Positions 25,853-34,339 of a DNA stretch of 64,000 bases are shown here, in pieces (positions within the stretch are counted from its first letter, which is position 1; each line of letters opens with the position of its first letter). The notes under the pieces were generated by a model that was not told where the DNA came from, did no database searches, and saw nothing but the letters and a program-made list of their open reading frames with translations. The stretch is from S5-327 sp965116015 (GTDB lineage Bacteria > Chloroflexota > Dehalococcoidia > Lucifugimonadales > Australimonadaceae), in contig OZ220477.1 of NCBI GenBank assembly GCA_965116015.1, forward strand, positions 1,550,001 through 1,614,000. Direction: 5' to 3'. Made by a program: the position numbers and the translations under genes.

Positions 25853-26299
25853 TTGAGGATCTATACGATAGGGTTCACGCAGAAGTCGGCGGAGCGGTTC
25901 TTCGGGCTGCTGCGGGAGTCGGGGGTTAAGCGGGTTGTGGATGTGCGTTTGCGGCCGGGGGGGCAGCTTTCGGGGTTCGCGAAGGGGGAGGATCTGGAGT
26001 ATTTCTTGCCTGCTTTGCTGGGGAAGAAGCGGGGCGGGTACGCGCATCGTTTGGAGCTTGCTCCGACGGGCGAGATGCTGGACGCGTATAGGAAGGGGCA
26101 CAGGGACTGGGAGCGCTACGAGGGGGAGTTTCTGGGGTTGATGGCTGAGCGCGGGGTGGAGAAGATGCCTCTGAGGAGGCTTCTGAGCGATGCGTGTTTG
26201 CTTTGCAGCGAGCCGGAGCCGAGCCGCTGCCATCGGCGGCTCGTCGCGGAGCATCTGCAGCGGCACTGGGGGGATGTGGAGATTGTTCATCTGACGTAG
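25853..26299 (+). CDS. DUF488 protein, compact form
   Basis: A 148-residue second DUF488 protein, three bases after the first. Motifs: IYTIGFTQKSAERFFGLL, RVVDVRLRPGGQLSGFAK, and CLLCSEPEPSRCHRRLVAEH. It is shorter and diverged, so the two are not a recent duplication. TTG start at 25853 puts the conserved beta-strand at the very N-terminus. Co-transcription with the upstream dual-OB and DUF488 genes is likely from spacing. Confidence 0.82.
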   Translation: MRIYTIGFTQKSAERFFGLLRESGVKRVVDVRLRPGGQLSGFAKGEDLEYFLPALLGKKRGGYAHRLELAPTGEMLDAYRKGHRDWERYEGEFLGLMAERGVEKMPLRRLLSDACLLCSEPEPSRCHRRLVAEHLQRHWGDVEIVHLT

Positions 26300-26489
26300 G
26301 GCGGGGCACTTTCGCGCGGGCGCAAGGCGCGCGTGTGTTTCATACCAGCAGATGGGGATACAGGGGGGCGCAGGGGGCGCGGCGATTCGGGATTTCGCGG
26401 GGGAGTACGGCGGAGCGGCGGGGTACGCGCTTTCGCGGATGCGCCGGAGGGCGGCGGCGGGACTGAGGGTGCGATGCAGGGTAGGCAGC

Positions 26490-26715
26490 GGGAGCCGGCA
26501 AGCCCGCCGCTTGCGGGCGCTACGGGGGGCGGCGGCGGGAGTCGGCAAAGCTCGCGCTTGCGGGCGCTACGGCGAGGGAGACAAGTTCGCGCCTTGCGGG
26601 CGCGATGGGATGGCGGGCGACGGGAGCCGAGAAGCTCGCGCTTGCGGGTGCGGCGGAGGGGCGGCGGGAGCCGAGAAGCTCGCGCTGTTTCGCGGGCGCG
26701 GCGGAGGGGCGGGGG
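26490..26715. repeat. Five-copy ~45-bp intergenic repeat with internal hairpins
   Basis: The 433-base gap after the second DUF488 gene has no credible gene. It holds about five imperfect units of roughly 45 bp, of the form GGGAGCCGAGAAGCTCGCGC then TTGCGGGCGCTACGGCG. GCAAGC...GCTTGC and GCTCGCGC...GCGGGC allow hairpins in each unit. The GGGCGCTACGG core resembles that of the arrays near 9.9 and 21.9 kb. Confidence 0.7.
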
Positions 26716-26732
26716 GATTTGCGGGGCGGGGG

Positions 26733-27491
26733 TTATGCGTGGGCGTGGAGGCGCTGGGCAGGGGCTGGGGTTTCGCGCTCGGCGAGGAATGCAGCGTAGG
26801 GGGCCTCTGCGAGGTGGAGGGCGTGCGTTTCGGGGTCGCAGGCGGCGCCTACCCATACTTCGCCGTCGGCGAAGCGCTCTTTCTTCCATACGGGGACGAT
26901 GTGTTTGATGCGGTCGACGACGTAGAGGGATGCGAGAAAGGCTTCGAGTCGGTGGGGGGCTCCGGCTGCGACGACGAGGCTCGTTTCGCCGATGGCGAGC
27001 GCTCCGAACCGGTGGCTCACGGCCATCGCGGGGATGTCGAATCGGGCCATTGTTTCTTCAAGGATGCGCTGGATGACTTTGCGGGCCATAGGCTCGTCTG
27101 CTTCGTATTCGAGCTGCACGACTTCGCGACCGGCGGTGTTGTTTCGGGTTGTGCCTTCGAATGTGACTACGGCGCCGTTGAATGCGCGGCGGACTGCGTC
27201 GGTTAGTTCGCGGGCGTCGATGGGGTCGGCGCCGACGCGGACGTCGACGCCTCCGCTCACTGGGGGGTAGAGGGCGATGTCGTCGCCGTCGTTCAGGGGG
27301 TATGCGTGGTTGGCGAACTCTTCGTTGACGGCGATGAGGTGGGGGCGGAAGTCTCTGGGGAGCGCGGGGGCTTGGGCGAGCAGGGCATCGATGGCGTCGG
27401 CGACTGTGGCTCCATGGTGGAGCGAGGCGTTGACGCGGTCGAGTCCGGCGCGGTCGCGGTAGGAGGCGTAGAGGCGGATGAGGACGTTCAT
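26733..27491 (-). CDS. MoaD-MoaE fusion, molybdopterin synthase
   Basis: Makes molybdopterin from cyclic pyranopterin monophosphate. Residues 1-81 are MoaD-like (MNVLIRLYASYRDRAGLDRV, ending LYPPVSGG), and residues 82-252 are MoaE-like (GAVVTFEGTTRNNTAGREV, AMAVSHRFGALAIGE and PVWKKERFADGEVWVG). In separate MoaD the terminal Gly-Gly is adenylated and thiocarboxylated; here it is internal. In M. tuberculosis MoaX, a similar fusion, cleavage after the glycine motif is needed, so processing is likely here. No other molybdenum-cofactor gene is in the window. Confidence 0.92.
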   Translation of the reverse strand: MNVLIRLYASYRDRAGLDRVNASLHHGATVADAIDALLAQAPALPRDFRPHLIAVNEEFANHAYPLNDGDDIALYPPVSGGVDVRVGADPIDARELTDAVRRAFNGAVVTFEGTTRNNTAGREVVQLEYEADEPMARKVIQRILEETMARFDIPAMAVSHRFGALAIGETSLVVAAGAPHRLEAFLASLYVVDRIKHIVPVWKKERFADGEVWVGAACDPETHALHLAEAPYAAFLAERETPAPAQRLHAHA

Positions 27492-27539
27492 AGGGGTTAG
27501 TATAGTAAGTGATGGCAGAATATTGAACGCGAGGTTGCT

Positions 27540-27803
27540 ATGTCTTTGAAAGGTTGGGTTTGGAAAAAGGCAAAATCAGTTCCTGGCAAGAGCCCTGCGA
27601 CACACCGGCAGGACCCTTATGGCAATGTGATCTTCAAGGGGAGCTACGGGAAAGACTCGGCGATGGGATGGCAGATAGACCACATCAGGCCTAAGTCCAA
27701 GGGCGGGAGCGACCGTCTGAGTAATTTGCAGGCGATGCAGTCGCACAAGAATCGCTCGCTTGGGAACACGACGCGCAAGCGGTCGCGGCACAGTCAACGC
27801 TGA
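27540..27803 (+). CDS. Small HNH endonuclease-like protein
   Basis: An 87-residue protein consisting almost only of an HNH motif: MGWQIDHIRPKSKGGSD then RLSNLQAMQSHKNRSLG. The DH, N and H/N residues that bind the metal and the DNA are in place. The zinc-knuckle cysteines of many HNH proteins are absent. The N-terminus is very basic. A TATAGT at 27501-27506 may be its -10. It sits between moaDE and rarA, 24 bp before rarA, and looks like a stand-alone accessory nuclease. Confidence 0.8.
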   Translation: MSLKGWVWKKAKSVPGKSPATHRQDPYGNVIFKGSYGKDSAMGWQIDHIRPKSKGGSDRLSNLQAMQSHKNRSLGNTTRKRSRHSQR

Positions 27804-27827
27804 CGGTTCGAGGCGGCGGAGCGGGGC

Positions 27828-29189
27828 ATGCGGGGCGATCAGTCGTTGTTTGAGCACTCGCGGCGGCGGCATGAGGCGGAGCATGCGCCTCTGGCGGCGC
27901 GGATGCGTCCGCGGACGCTTGGGGAGTTTGTGGGTCAGGAGCATCTTCTGGGGGAGGGGCGGGTTCTGGAGCGGGCGCTGCGGGCGGGACAGGCGCCGTC
28001 GATGGTTCTGTGGGGTCCGCCGGGGGTGGGAAAGACGACGCTTGCGCGTCTTGTGGCGGAGATGGCCGGGGCGCACTTCATTGCGCTGTCTGCGGTGACT
28101 TCTGGGGTGGCGGATCTGCGGCGGGCTGTGGAGGAGGCGCGCGAGGCGCGGATGGGCGGCAAGGGCACTGTGTTGTTCGTGGACGAGGTTCACCGGTTCA
28201 ATAAGGGGCAGCAGGACGCGATTCTGCCGCATGTTGAGAATGGGACTGTTGTTTTCATTGGGGCGACGACGGAGAATCCGTCGTTCGAGGTGATTTCGGC
28301 GCTTCTTTCGCGGACGCGGGTTCTTACGCTGAAGCCGCTCGACGATGAGGAGATCGAGCGGGTCGCGCGGCGCGCTCTGGAGGATGCGGAGCGCGGGCTT
28401 GGGAGGGAGCGGATCGTTGTCGGTTCGGACGCGATGCGGTTCTTGGTTGAGGTTGCGGCGGGGGATGCTCGGGTGGCGCTGAACGGGGTGGAGCTTGCTG
28501 CGGAGATTGCGCAGCGCGACGGTGATGGGGTTCGGCGGGTGGATCGGGGGCTGATGGAGGAGGCGCTTCAGCGCCGGTCGCCGCAGTACGACAAGTCGGG
28601 GGACGCGCACTACGACACGATATCGGCGTTCATCAAGTCGATGCGGGGGTCTGATCCTGACGCGGCTGTTTACTGGCTTGCGCGGATGCTGGAGGCTGGG
28701 GAGGATCCGCTGTTCATCGCGCGGCGGGTGGTGATTGCGGCGGCGGAGGATGTGGGGATGGCTGATCCGCAGGCGCTGCCGATCGCGGTTGCTGCGCAGC
28801 AGGCTGTGCATTTCGTGGGTTTGCCGGAGGGAGCTATTCCGCTGGCGCAGGCGGTGGTTTATCTTGCGACGGCTCCCAAGAGCAATGCGTCGTATGTTGC
28901 GCTGAATCGGGGGCTTGAGGAGGCGCGGACGGGGAGGCAGTATCCTGTGCCGCTGCATCTGCGGAATGCTCCGACGGGGCTGATGCGGTCGCTGGGATAT
29001 GGGAAGGGGTACAAGTACGCGCACGATTACGAGGGGCATTTTACTGGTCAGCAGAATCTGCCGGAGGAGCTTGCGGGGAGGCGGTTCTATGAGCCGGGGT
29101 CTGAGGGCTATGAGCGTACGGTGCGAGAGCGCATCGAGGGTTGGCGGGGGGAGGCGAAAGGCGGCGGGGATGGGGGAGCGGGGCGCTGA
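27828..29189 (+). CDS. rarA: Replication-associated recombination protein A
   Basis: AAA+ ATPase of the RarA/MgsA/WRNIP1 family acting at stalled forks. Walker A is LWGPPGVGKTTLARLVAEM, Walker B is VLFVDEVHRFNKGQQDA, and sensor 1 is FIGATTENPSFEVISALLSR. The C-terminal tetramerisation region is present (AVQYLATAPK-like VVYLATAPKSNASYVAL). 453 residues, full length. ATG at 27828. Confidence 0.94.
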   Translation: MRGDQSLFEHSRRRHEAEHAPLAARMRPRTLGEFVGQEHLLGEGRVLERALRAGQAPSMVLWGPPGVGKTTLARLVAEMAGAHFIALSAVTSGVADLRRAVEEAREARMGGKGTVLFVDEVHRFNKGQQDAILPHVENGTVVFIGATTENPSFEVISALLSRTRVLTLKPLDDEEIERVARRALEDAERGLGRERIVVGSDAMRFLVEVAAGDARVALNGVELAAEIAQRDGDGVRRVDRGLMEEALQRRSPQYDKSGDAHYDTISAFIKSMRGSDPDAAVYWLARMLEAGEDPLFIARRVVIAAAEDVGMADPQALPIAVAAQQAVHFVGLPEGAIPLAQAVVYLATAPKSNASYVALNRGLEEARTGRQYPVPLHLRNAPTGLMRSLGYGKGYKYAHDYEGHFTGQQNLPEELAGRRFYEPGSEGYERTVRERIEGWRGEAKGGGDGGAGR

Positions 29190-29218
29190 TTTTCGTCGAG
29201 AATTCACGCGAGGGGGTA

Positions 29219-29247
29219 TTGCATAGCTCCGCAGGCTGGGTTATGGT
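29219..29247 (+). promoter_or_regulatory. Sigma70-type promoter of the small RNA/peptide gene
   Basis: TTGCAT (29219-29224), a 17-base spacer, and TATGGT (29242-29247). Transcription would start near 29254. Confidence 0.5.
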
Positions 29248-29318
29248 GTAGGTGGACCGGCAGGGAGGAGGGGACTCCTCCACCAGAGAGTCCGCAAGCC
29301 GAACGCAGGAGGTGAGCC

Positions 29319-29390
29319 ATGTTGAGACGCGCGGTCTACGTGCTGCATCACCAGTGGCACTTCCCTGATTCGGCCCCCACGTTCGCCTAG
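29319..29390 (+). CDS. 23-residue peptide with ideal ribosome binding site
   Basis: The frame reads MLRRAVYVLHHQWH then FPDSAPTFA. It is preceded by AGGAGGTGA (29307-29315), a near-perfect Shine-Dalgarno sequence; AGGAGG ends six bases before ATG. That is a better ribosome site than most genes here have. The peptide is rich in His, aromatic and Arg residues. It could be a leader peptide or a functional microprotein. No downstream amino-acid biosynthesis gene supports classical attenuation. Confidence 0.5.
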   Translation: MLRRAVYVLHHQWHFPDSAPTFA

Positions 29391-29546
29391 GGGCGGACGG
29401 AGGGGGCGGACGGAAGCCGGAAAGCTCCGCTGACGATACAGGCCAAGAGCGATTCCCGCAGTGGATCCGGCCACATCCGGCAGTGATCGCCGGGAGCGGC
29501 AACGGAGCGGAAGGCGAGCCCCTCAGCGCGGAGGGGCGTGCAACCC

Positions 29547-29587
29547 AGCGCCGGAGAGACCGAAAGGCCGCTCCGGCGCTTTCTTTT
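29547..29587 (+). terminator. Intrinsic terminator of the small RNA gene
   Basis: AGCGCCGGAG (29547-29556) pairs fully with CTCCGGCGCT (29571-29580), followed by TTCTTTT. Confidence 0.85.
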
Positions 29588-29595
29588 GGGGTCGG

Positions 29596-29609
29596 GGGCT
29601 AGACGCCGT
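29596..29609. repeat. Left copy of 14-bp direct repeat flanking the ATPase-DUF4276 islet
   Basis: GGGCTAGACGCCGT, identical to the copy at 31470-31483. It lies between the small RNA terminator and the ATPase promoter. On the minus strand it repeats the last bases and stop codon of the amidohydrolase gene (GGCGTCTAG). Confidence 0.75.
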
Positions 29610-29673
29610 GGGGAGCGGCTCCGCCGTAGCATAGAATGCGTCAACGACGTGGAGATGCTGGGCGCATGGCGGA

Positions 29674-30780
29674 ATGTCGGAACTCGATTACATAACGATC
29701 AAGGGTTTCCGGAGTATTGCGTCTATCGAGAAGCTGCCTCTCAGGCCGGTGAACATTCTCATTGGGGCAAATGGGGCGGGGAAGTCGAATTTCGTCGAGG
29801 TATTTTCTCTGCTTCAGGCCGCCAGCCGCGGGCGGCTGCAGAGTTACGTTGCGGCCAAGGGAGGCGCCAATCGCATTCTCCACTTCGGCAGCGCGGTGAC
29901 GAGGCGCGCCCGGATAAGAATTTCTTTCGAGAGCGAAACGAACAGCTATAGGATTGCGCTGACGCCCACTGAGCAAGATGAGCTTATTCCAAGCGACGCC
30001 GCGTCCTATTGGAATAAGTCCCGATACTCTGAACCACGCGAGACGATGCTAGAGAGGCGGGGAATGGAGGCGGGCATCAGCGTCGAGCAGGGAGGGGTAG
30101 CCGCTTATGTGCGACTGCGGAGGCTGGACAGTTGGCGGCAGCACCATTTCCACGACACGAGTCCTACTTCTGCGATGAAGGGAACCCCTGATTTGGGAGA
30201 CAACCGATTCTTGCGCACGGACGGGGGGAACCTTGCAGCGTACCTCTATTTCCTGGGGAAGAAGCATCCCAGCGAGTATGCGCTCATTCGAGAGACGGTG
30301 CAGCAGGTCGCTCCTTTCTTTGAGGATTTCCAGATCGAGCCGCTCCGACTCGATGAGAGCAGGGTGCGGCTCGAGTGGAGCCACAAGCATTCCGACGCTT
30401 ACTTCGACGCTTCGGCATTCTCGGACGGGACACTCCGCTTCATTGCGCTGGCGACGCTTCTGCTGCAACCGCGGGCGTTGCGCCCTTCGGTCGTTCTGAT
30501 CGACGAGCCGGAGCTTGGGCTGCATCCCAGCGCCATAACTCTGCTGGCGTCGATGATGAAGCGCGCTTCCGTGGGATCGCAGATTATCGCCGCCACGCAG
30601 TCTTCTTTGCTGCTTGATCACTTCGAGCCGGAGGATGTGCTCGTTGCGGATCTCAAGGATGGGGCGACGCAAATCAGGCGGCTGGAATCGGAGGAGCTTG
30701 GCGAGTGGCTGGACGACTATAGCCTGGGGGAGCTTTGGGAGAAGAATCAGTTTGGCGGGCGTCCCGGGAGCGCAGGGTAG
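29674..30780 (+). CDS. AAA/ABC-type ATPase, OLD-like (AAA_21 type)
   Basis: A 368-residue SMC/ABC-like ATPase. Walker A is LIGANGAGKSNFVEVF (about residues 31-46). The ABC-like signature is AFSDGTLRFIALATLLL, Walker B is VVLIDEPELGLHP, and the switch region is IIAATQSSLLLDHF. Such ATPases sense infection or DNA ends in systems like PARIS, Gabija and retron-OLD modules. It overlaps the DUF4276 gene by one base, so the two form an operon. A TAGAAT at 29632-29637 is a plausible -10. Confidence 0.88.
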   Translation: MSELDYITIKGFRSIASIEKLPLRPVNILIGANGAGKSNFVEVFSLLQAASRGRLQSYVAAKGGANRILHFGSAVTRRARIRISFESETNSYRIALTPTEQDELIPSDAASYWNKSRYSEPRETMLERRGMEAGISVEQGGVAAYVRLRRLDSWRQHHFHDTSPTSAMKGTPDLGDNRFLRTDGGNLAAYLYFLGKKHPSEYALIRETVQQVAPFFEDFQIEPLRLDESRVRLEWSHKHSDAYFDASAFSDGTLRFIALATLLLQPRALRPSVVLIDEPELGLHPSAITLLASMMKRASVGSQIIAATQSSLLLDHFEPEDVLVADLKDGATQIRRLESEELGEWLDDYSLGELWEKNQFGGRPGSAG

Positions 30781-31454
30781 TGCGGCGGCTCTTTGTGCAC
30801 GTAGAGGGGGAAACGGAAGAGGCGTTCGTCAACGCATTGCTGCGCGACCATCTTATAGGAGGCCACGGCTACGCTGCGGTTAGCGCACGGTTGCTTGGCA
30901 AGGCACGGATGCAGTCGAAGCGCGGCGGCATACGGAGCTGGGAGGTTGTGAAGCGCGAGATTGTTCGCAATCTCAAGGAGGATAGGGGGATTCTGGCAAC
31001 CACGATGGTCGACTACTACGGCTTGCCCGACTCTTGGCCGGGACGGGCTGCGGGGGCTGGGCTGCCGTTCGTTGAGCGCGCAGAGGCTGTCGAGGGCGCC
31101 ATCTTCGCAGATGTGGCGTCATACATAGGGGAGCGTGACGCTCGCCGCTTCATCCCGTTCGTGGTGATGCACGAGTTCGAGGGTCTGCTTTTCAGCGAGC
31201 CTGTTTTGCTTGCGGAAGCCATCGGGATTCCTGATAAGGCAAGCGCGCTTCAGGCGATGCGCGACGAATTCGGGACGCCTGAGGAGATGAATGATTCTCC
31301 GCGGACAGCGCCCTCGAAACGCTTAGAGAGCATCGCGCCCGGCTATGAGAAACCGCTTATGGGCGTCCTGGCCGCTCGGAGCATCGGGCTGGGGAGAATC
31401 CGCGCGGCATGTCCGCATTTTGATGGTTGGGCGCGCAGGCTTGAGGCCGCTTAG
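30780..31454 (+). CDS. DUF4276 protein (Toprim-related)
   Basis: A 224-residue protein with both DUF4276 signatures: LFVHVEGETEEAFVNALL at the N-terminus and VVMHEFEGLLFSEPVLLAEA in the middle. DUF4276 is related to Toprim nuclease or primase domains; the acidic VEGETEE is the presumed metal site. GTG at 30780 overlaps the ATPase stop. ATPase plus Toprim-like effector parallels the PARIS arrangement (AriA ATPase, AriB Toprim-like nuclease), though AriB belongs to a different family. The role as effector is inferred. Confidence 0.85.
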   Translation: MRRLFVHVEGETEEAFVNALLRDHLIGGHGYAAVSARLLGKARMQSKRGGIRSWEVVKREIVRNLKEDRGILATTMVDYYGLPDSWPGRAAGAGLPFVERAEAVEGAIFADVASYIGERDARRFIPFVVMHEFEGLLFSEPVLLAEAIGIPDKASALQAMRDEFGTPEEMNDSPRTAPSKRLESIAPGYEKPLMGVLAARSIGLGRIRAACPHFDGWARRLEAA

Positions 31455-31469
31455 ATACTCTCCTCGCGC

Positions 31470-31483
31470 GGGCTAGACGCCGT
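31470..31483. repeat. Right copy of the 14-bp direct repeat
   Basis: GGGCTAGACGCCGT overlaps the final codons and stop of the amidohydrolase gene. It begins 15 bases after the DUF4276 stop codon. Confidence 0.75.
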
Positions 31484-32534
31484 AGAAGGCTTGGGGGTTG
31501 TCTTCGAGGATTTTTCGGGCTACGGCGTGGGTGATGCGGCCTTCGGAGGCCCAGCGACGGACTGCGTCGATGGCGTCGGGCTCGGCGGAGGTGTCGAAGT
31601 GGGAGTAGTCGCTTCCCATCATGAGGCTGTCTTCGGCGCCGAGGGAGAGGATGTGGGAGATGTCTTCGACGGCGTCGATTGCGATGTAGAAGCGGTTGTT
31701 GCGGAGGAGGTTTTCGCCCATTTGGAATGAGCGGATCCAGGAACGGCGCTTCTTCTCGGCTTTGAGTCTGTCGAGGACGTAGGGGAGCCAGGTTGAGCCT
31801 GCTTCGATGAAGCCGAAGCGGAGGTTGGGGAATTTGTCGGGGACGCCGTAGAGGACGAGCGCGTGGAAGGCGTCCATTATGGGGATTCCGCCGAGGCCGT
31901 CGCCGTGGCCGAGCCGGGCTTCGGTGGGGTTGCCGGCACCTGTGTGGATGCAGAGGGGCATATCGAGGGCGCTGGCTTCTTCGTAGAGGGGGAAGAAGTA
32001 GGGGTCGCTGACGCGTTTGCCGTGCTCGAGGCCGCGCTTGAAGACGCCTACTGCGCCGTTCTGTTTCGCCCAGCGGAGGTAGCTTACGGAGGCGTCGATG
32101 TCGAGGAGTGGGGGGACGGCGACCCAGCGGAGGCGTCCTTGCGTGGGGGCGCATTTTGCGGCGACGTAGCGGCTCCAGGAGTCGGTGAGGGCGATTTCGG
32201 CTTCGGGGTTTCCTGTGATGTAGCTGAGGAAGAAGGTTGGGTAGATGATGTGGATGTCGACGCCGCGCTCGTCCATATGGCGGAGGCGTTCGTTGACGTC
32301 GAGGAGTTCGCGGGAGTTGAGGGTGGTGCCGGTGAGGTTGTCGTCGCGGATCATACGCTGGCGGAGGCGGCCGTCGACGAGCCACCAGCGGCTGGCGGAG
32401 GGGTCCATTCCTCCGGGGGTGACGCCTTCGGGAGGGGAGATGGTTACGGGGCGGAAGCGCGCCGCGGGGCCCTCCATATGCATCCAGGCTTCTTCGGGTT
32501 CGTCGATGTGGGTGTCGGCGTCGATGACTGGCAT
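31473..32534 (-). CDS. Amidohydrolase_2-family metal-dependent hydrolase
   Basis: A 353-residue TIM-barrel protein of the group containing ACMSD-like decarboxylases. The N-terminal metal-binding region is VIDADTHIDEPEEAWMH (HxD). Other ligands are suggested by MPLCIHTGAGN, FGFIEAGSTWLPYVLDRL and the late Asp in MMGSDYSHFD. The ATG at 32534 is followed by the usual first strand. Substrate unknown; relatives act on aromatic acids. Its 3' end forms the right boundary repeat of the adjacent islet. Confidence 0.88.
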   Translation of the reverse strand: MPVIDADTHIDEPEEAWMHMEGPAARFRPVTISPPEGVTPGGMDPSASRWWLVDGRLRQRMIRDDNLTGTTLNSRELLDVNERLRHMDERGVDIHIIYPTFFLSYITGNPEAEIALTDSWSRYVAAKCAPTQGRLRWVAVPPLLDIDASVSYLRWAKQNGAVGVFKRGLEHGKRVSDPYFFPLYEEASALDMPLCIHTGAGNPTEARLGHGDGLGGIPIMDAFHALVLYGVPDKFPNLRFGFIEAGSTWLPYVLDRLKAEKKRRSWIRSFQMGENLLRNNRFYIAIDAVEDISHILSLGAEDSLMMGSDYSHFDTSAEPDAIDAVRRWASEGRITHAVARKILEDNPQAFYGV

Positions 32535-32602
32535 TGTTGCTTCTCCTTGCGCTCCCGTATCCATCCCATCGGGGGCGGTCGCGTTGTTCCGCTGGGGGGA
32601 GT

Positions 32603-33655
<1,053 letters not shown>

Positions 33656-33808
33656 AGAGGGAGTCCTCCGGGTGTGGGCGCGCAGGCGGAACGGGGTTCA
33701 CGCTTTCGGGCGGGAGCGATGGCGGGGATCCCGGCGGTCGCGCTGAGCGGTTGCGGCGGATTCTATCAGCGGGGGCGGCGCCCTGCCCTGCTGGTAGACT
33801 TTTCTGTT

Positions 33809-34327
33809 ATGAGGGGCGTGTTGCGGCGGCACTGGGTTGCGATGCTCATCGCGGCGGCTGCGCTTGCAGCCGACCAGGCGTCGAAGTTGTGGGTTGTGCA
33901 GACGCTTGCGTATGGGGAGTCGATTCCGCGCTACGGGTTTTTCCGGTTCACGCATGTGACGAATACGGGGAGCGCGTTCGGTCTGCTCGGGGGGCAGAAT
34001 CTTGTTCTGACTGTGGCGTCGTTTGCGGGAATCGGGGCGCTGCTGTACTTCTACCGTTCGCACGATCAGCCGACGCTGTGGGCGCGGGGGAGTTTGGGGC
34101 TGATGCTTGCAGGGGCTGTGGGGAATCTCATTGACCGAATCCGCCTGGGGCATGTGACGGATTTCATCGACATTGGGCCCTGGTACATTTTCAATCTGGC
34201 GGACGCGTCGATTGTTGTTGGGGTGATTATCCTGGGAGCGACGATGCTCTTCGGGGCGGCGCGGGGGGCAGAGCCGGCCGCTCTTGTTACGGTGAGCGTT
34301 CCGGGGGATGAGGAAGGATACGAGTAG
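33809..34327 (+). CDS. lspA: Lipoprotein signal peptidase (signal peptidase II)
   Basis: Integral membrane aspartyl protease that removes lipoprotein signal peptides. Four hydrophobic helices are visible. The two catalytic-Asp motifs are AGAVGNLIDRIRLGHV and YIFNLADASIVVG; NTGSAFGLL is also conserved. 172 residues. The ATG at 33809 follows TAGACT (33795-33800) by eight bases, suggesting a leaderless transcript. rluD follows 12 bp downstream, the common lspA-rluD order. Confidence 0.94.
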   Translation: MRGVLRRHWVAMLIAAAALAADQASKLWVVQTLAYGESIPRYGFFRFTHVTNTGSAFGLLGGQNLVLTVASFAGIGALLYFYRSHDQPTLWARGSLGLMLAGAVGNLIDRIRLGHVTDFIDIGPWYIFNLADASIVVGVIILGATMLFGAARGAEPAALVTVSVPGDEEGYE

Positions 34328-34339
34328 CGAAGGGGAGCG

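Larger units (their letters stand above)
29254..29587 (+). ncRNA. Candidate stand-alone structured RNA/short mRNA of about 330 nt
   Basis: A good promoter and a strong intrinsic terminator bracket a transcript of roughly 330 bases containing a 23-codon reading frame. The 5' part can form competing hairpins: GAGGAG/CTCCTC around GGGA, or GGACTC/GAGTCC. The 3' part is GC-rich with several short inverted repeats such as CCGG..CCGG. I could not match it to tmRNA, RNase P RNA, SRP RNA, 6S RNA or a T-box. It lies between rarA and the ATPase-DUF4276 islet, and its terminator ends just outside that islet's direct repeat, so it probably predates the islet. Confidence 0.5.
29596..31483. mobile_element. 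Putative islet bounded by 14-bp direct repeats
   Basis: About 1.9 kb holding only the ATPase and DUF4276 genes, bounded by GGGCTAGACGCCGT on both sides. The right copy contains the stop codon of the amidohydrolase gene and the left copy duplicates it. Duplication of a gene's 3' end is typical of site-specific integration. No integrase or transposase is inside, so any mobilisation would need a helper function. The content also lacks the G bias of neighbouring genes. Confidence 0.5.

Noticed and set aside
29254..29587. tmRNA, RNase P RNA, SRP RNA or T-box identity for the small RNA
   Set aside because: No tRNA-like T arm, no conserved RNase P or SRP core, and no T-box bulge sequence could be found by eye.
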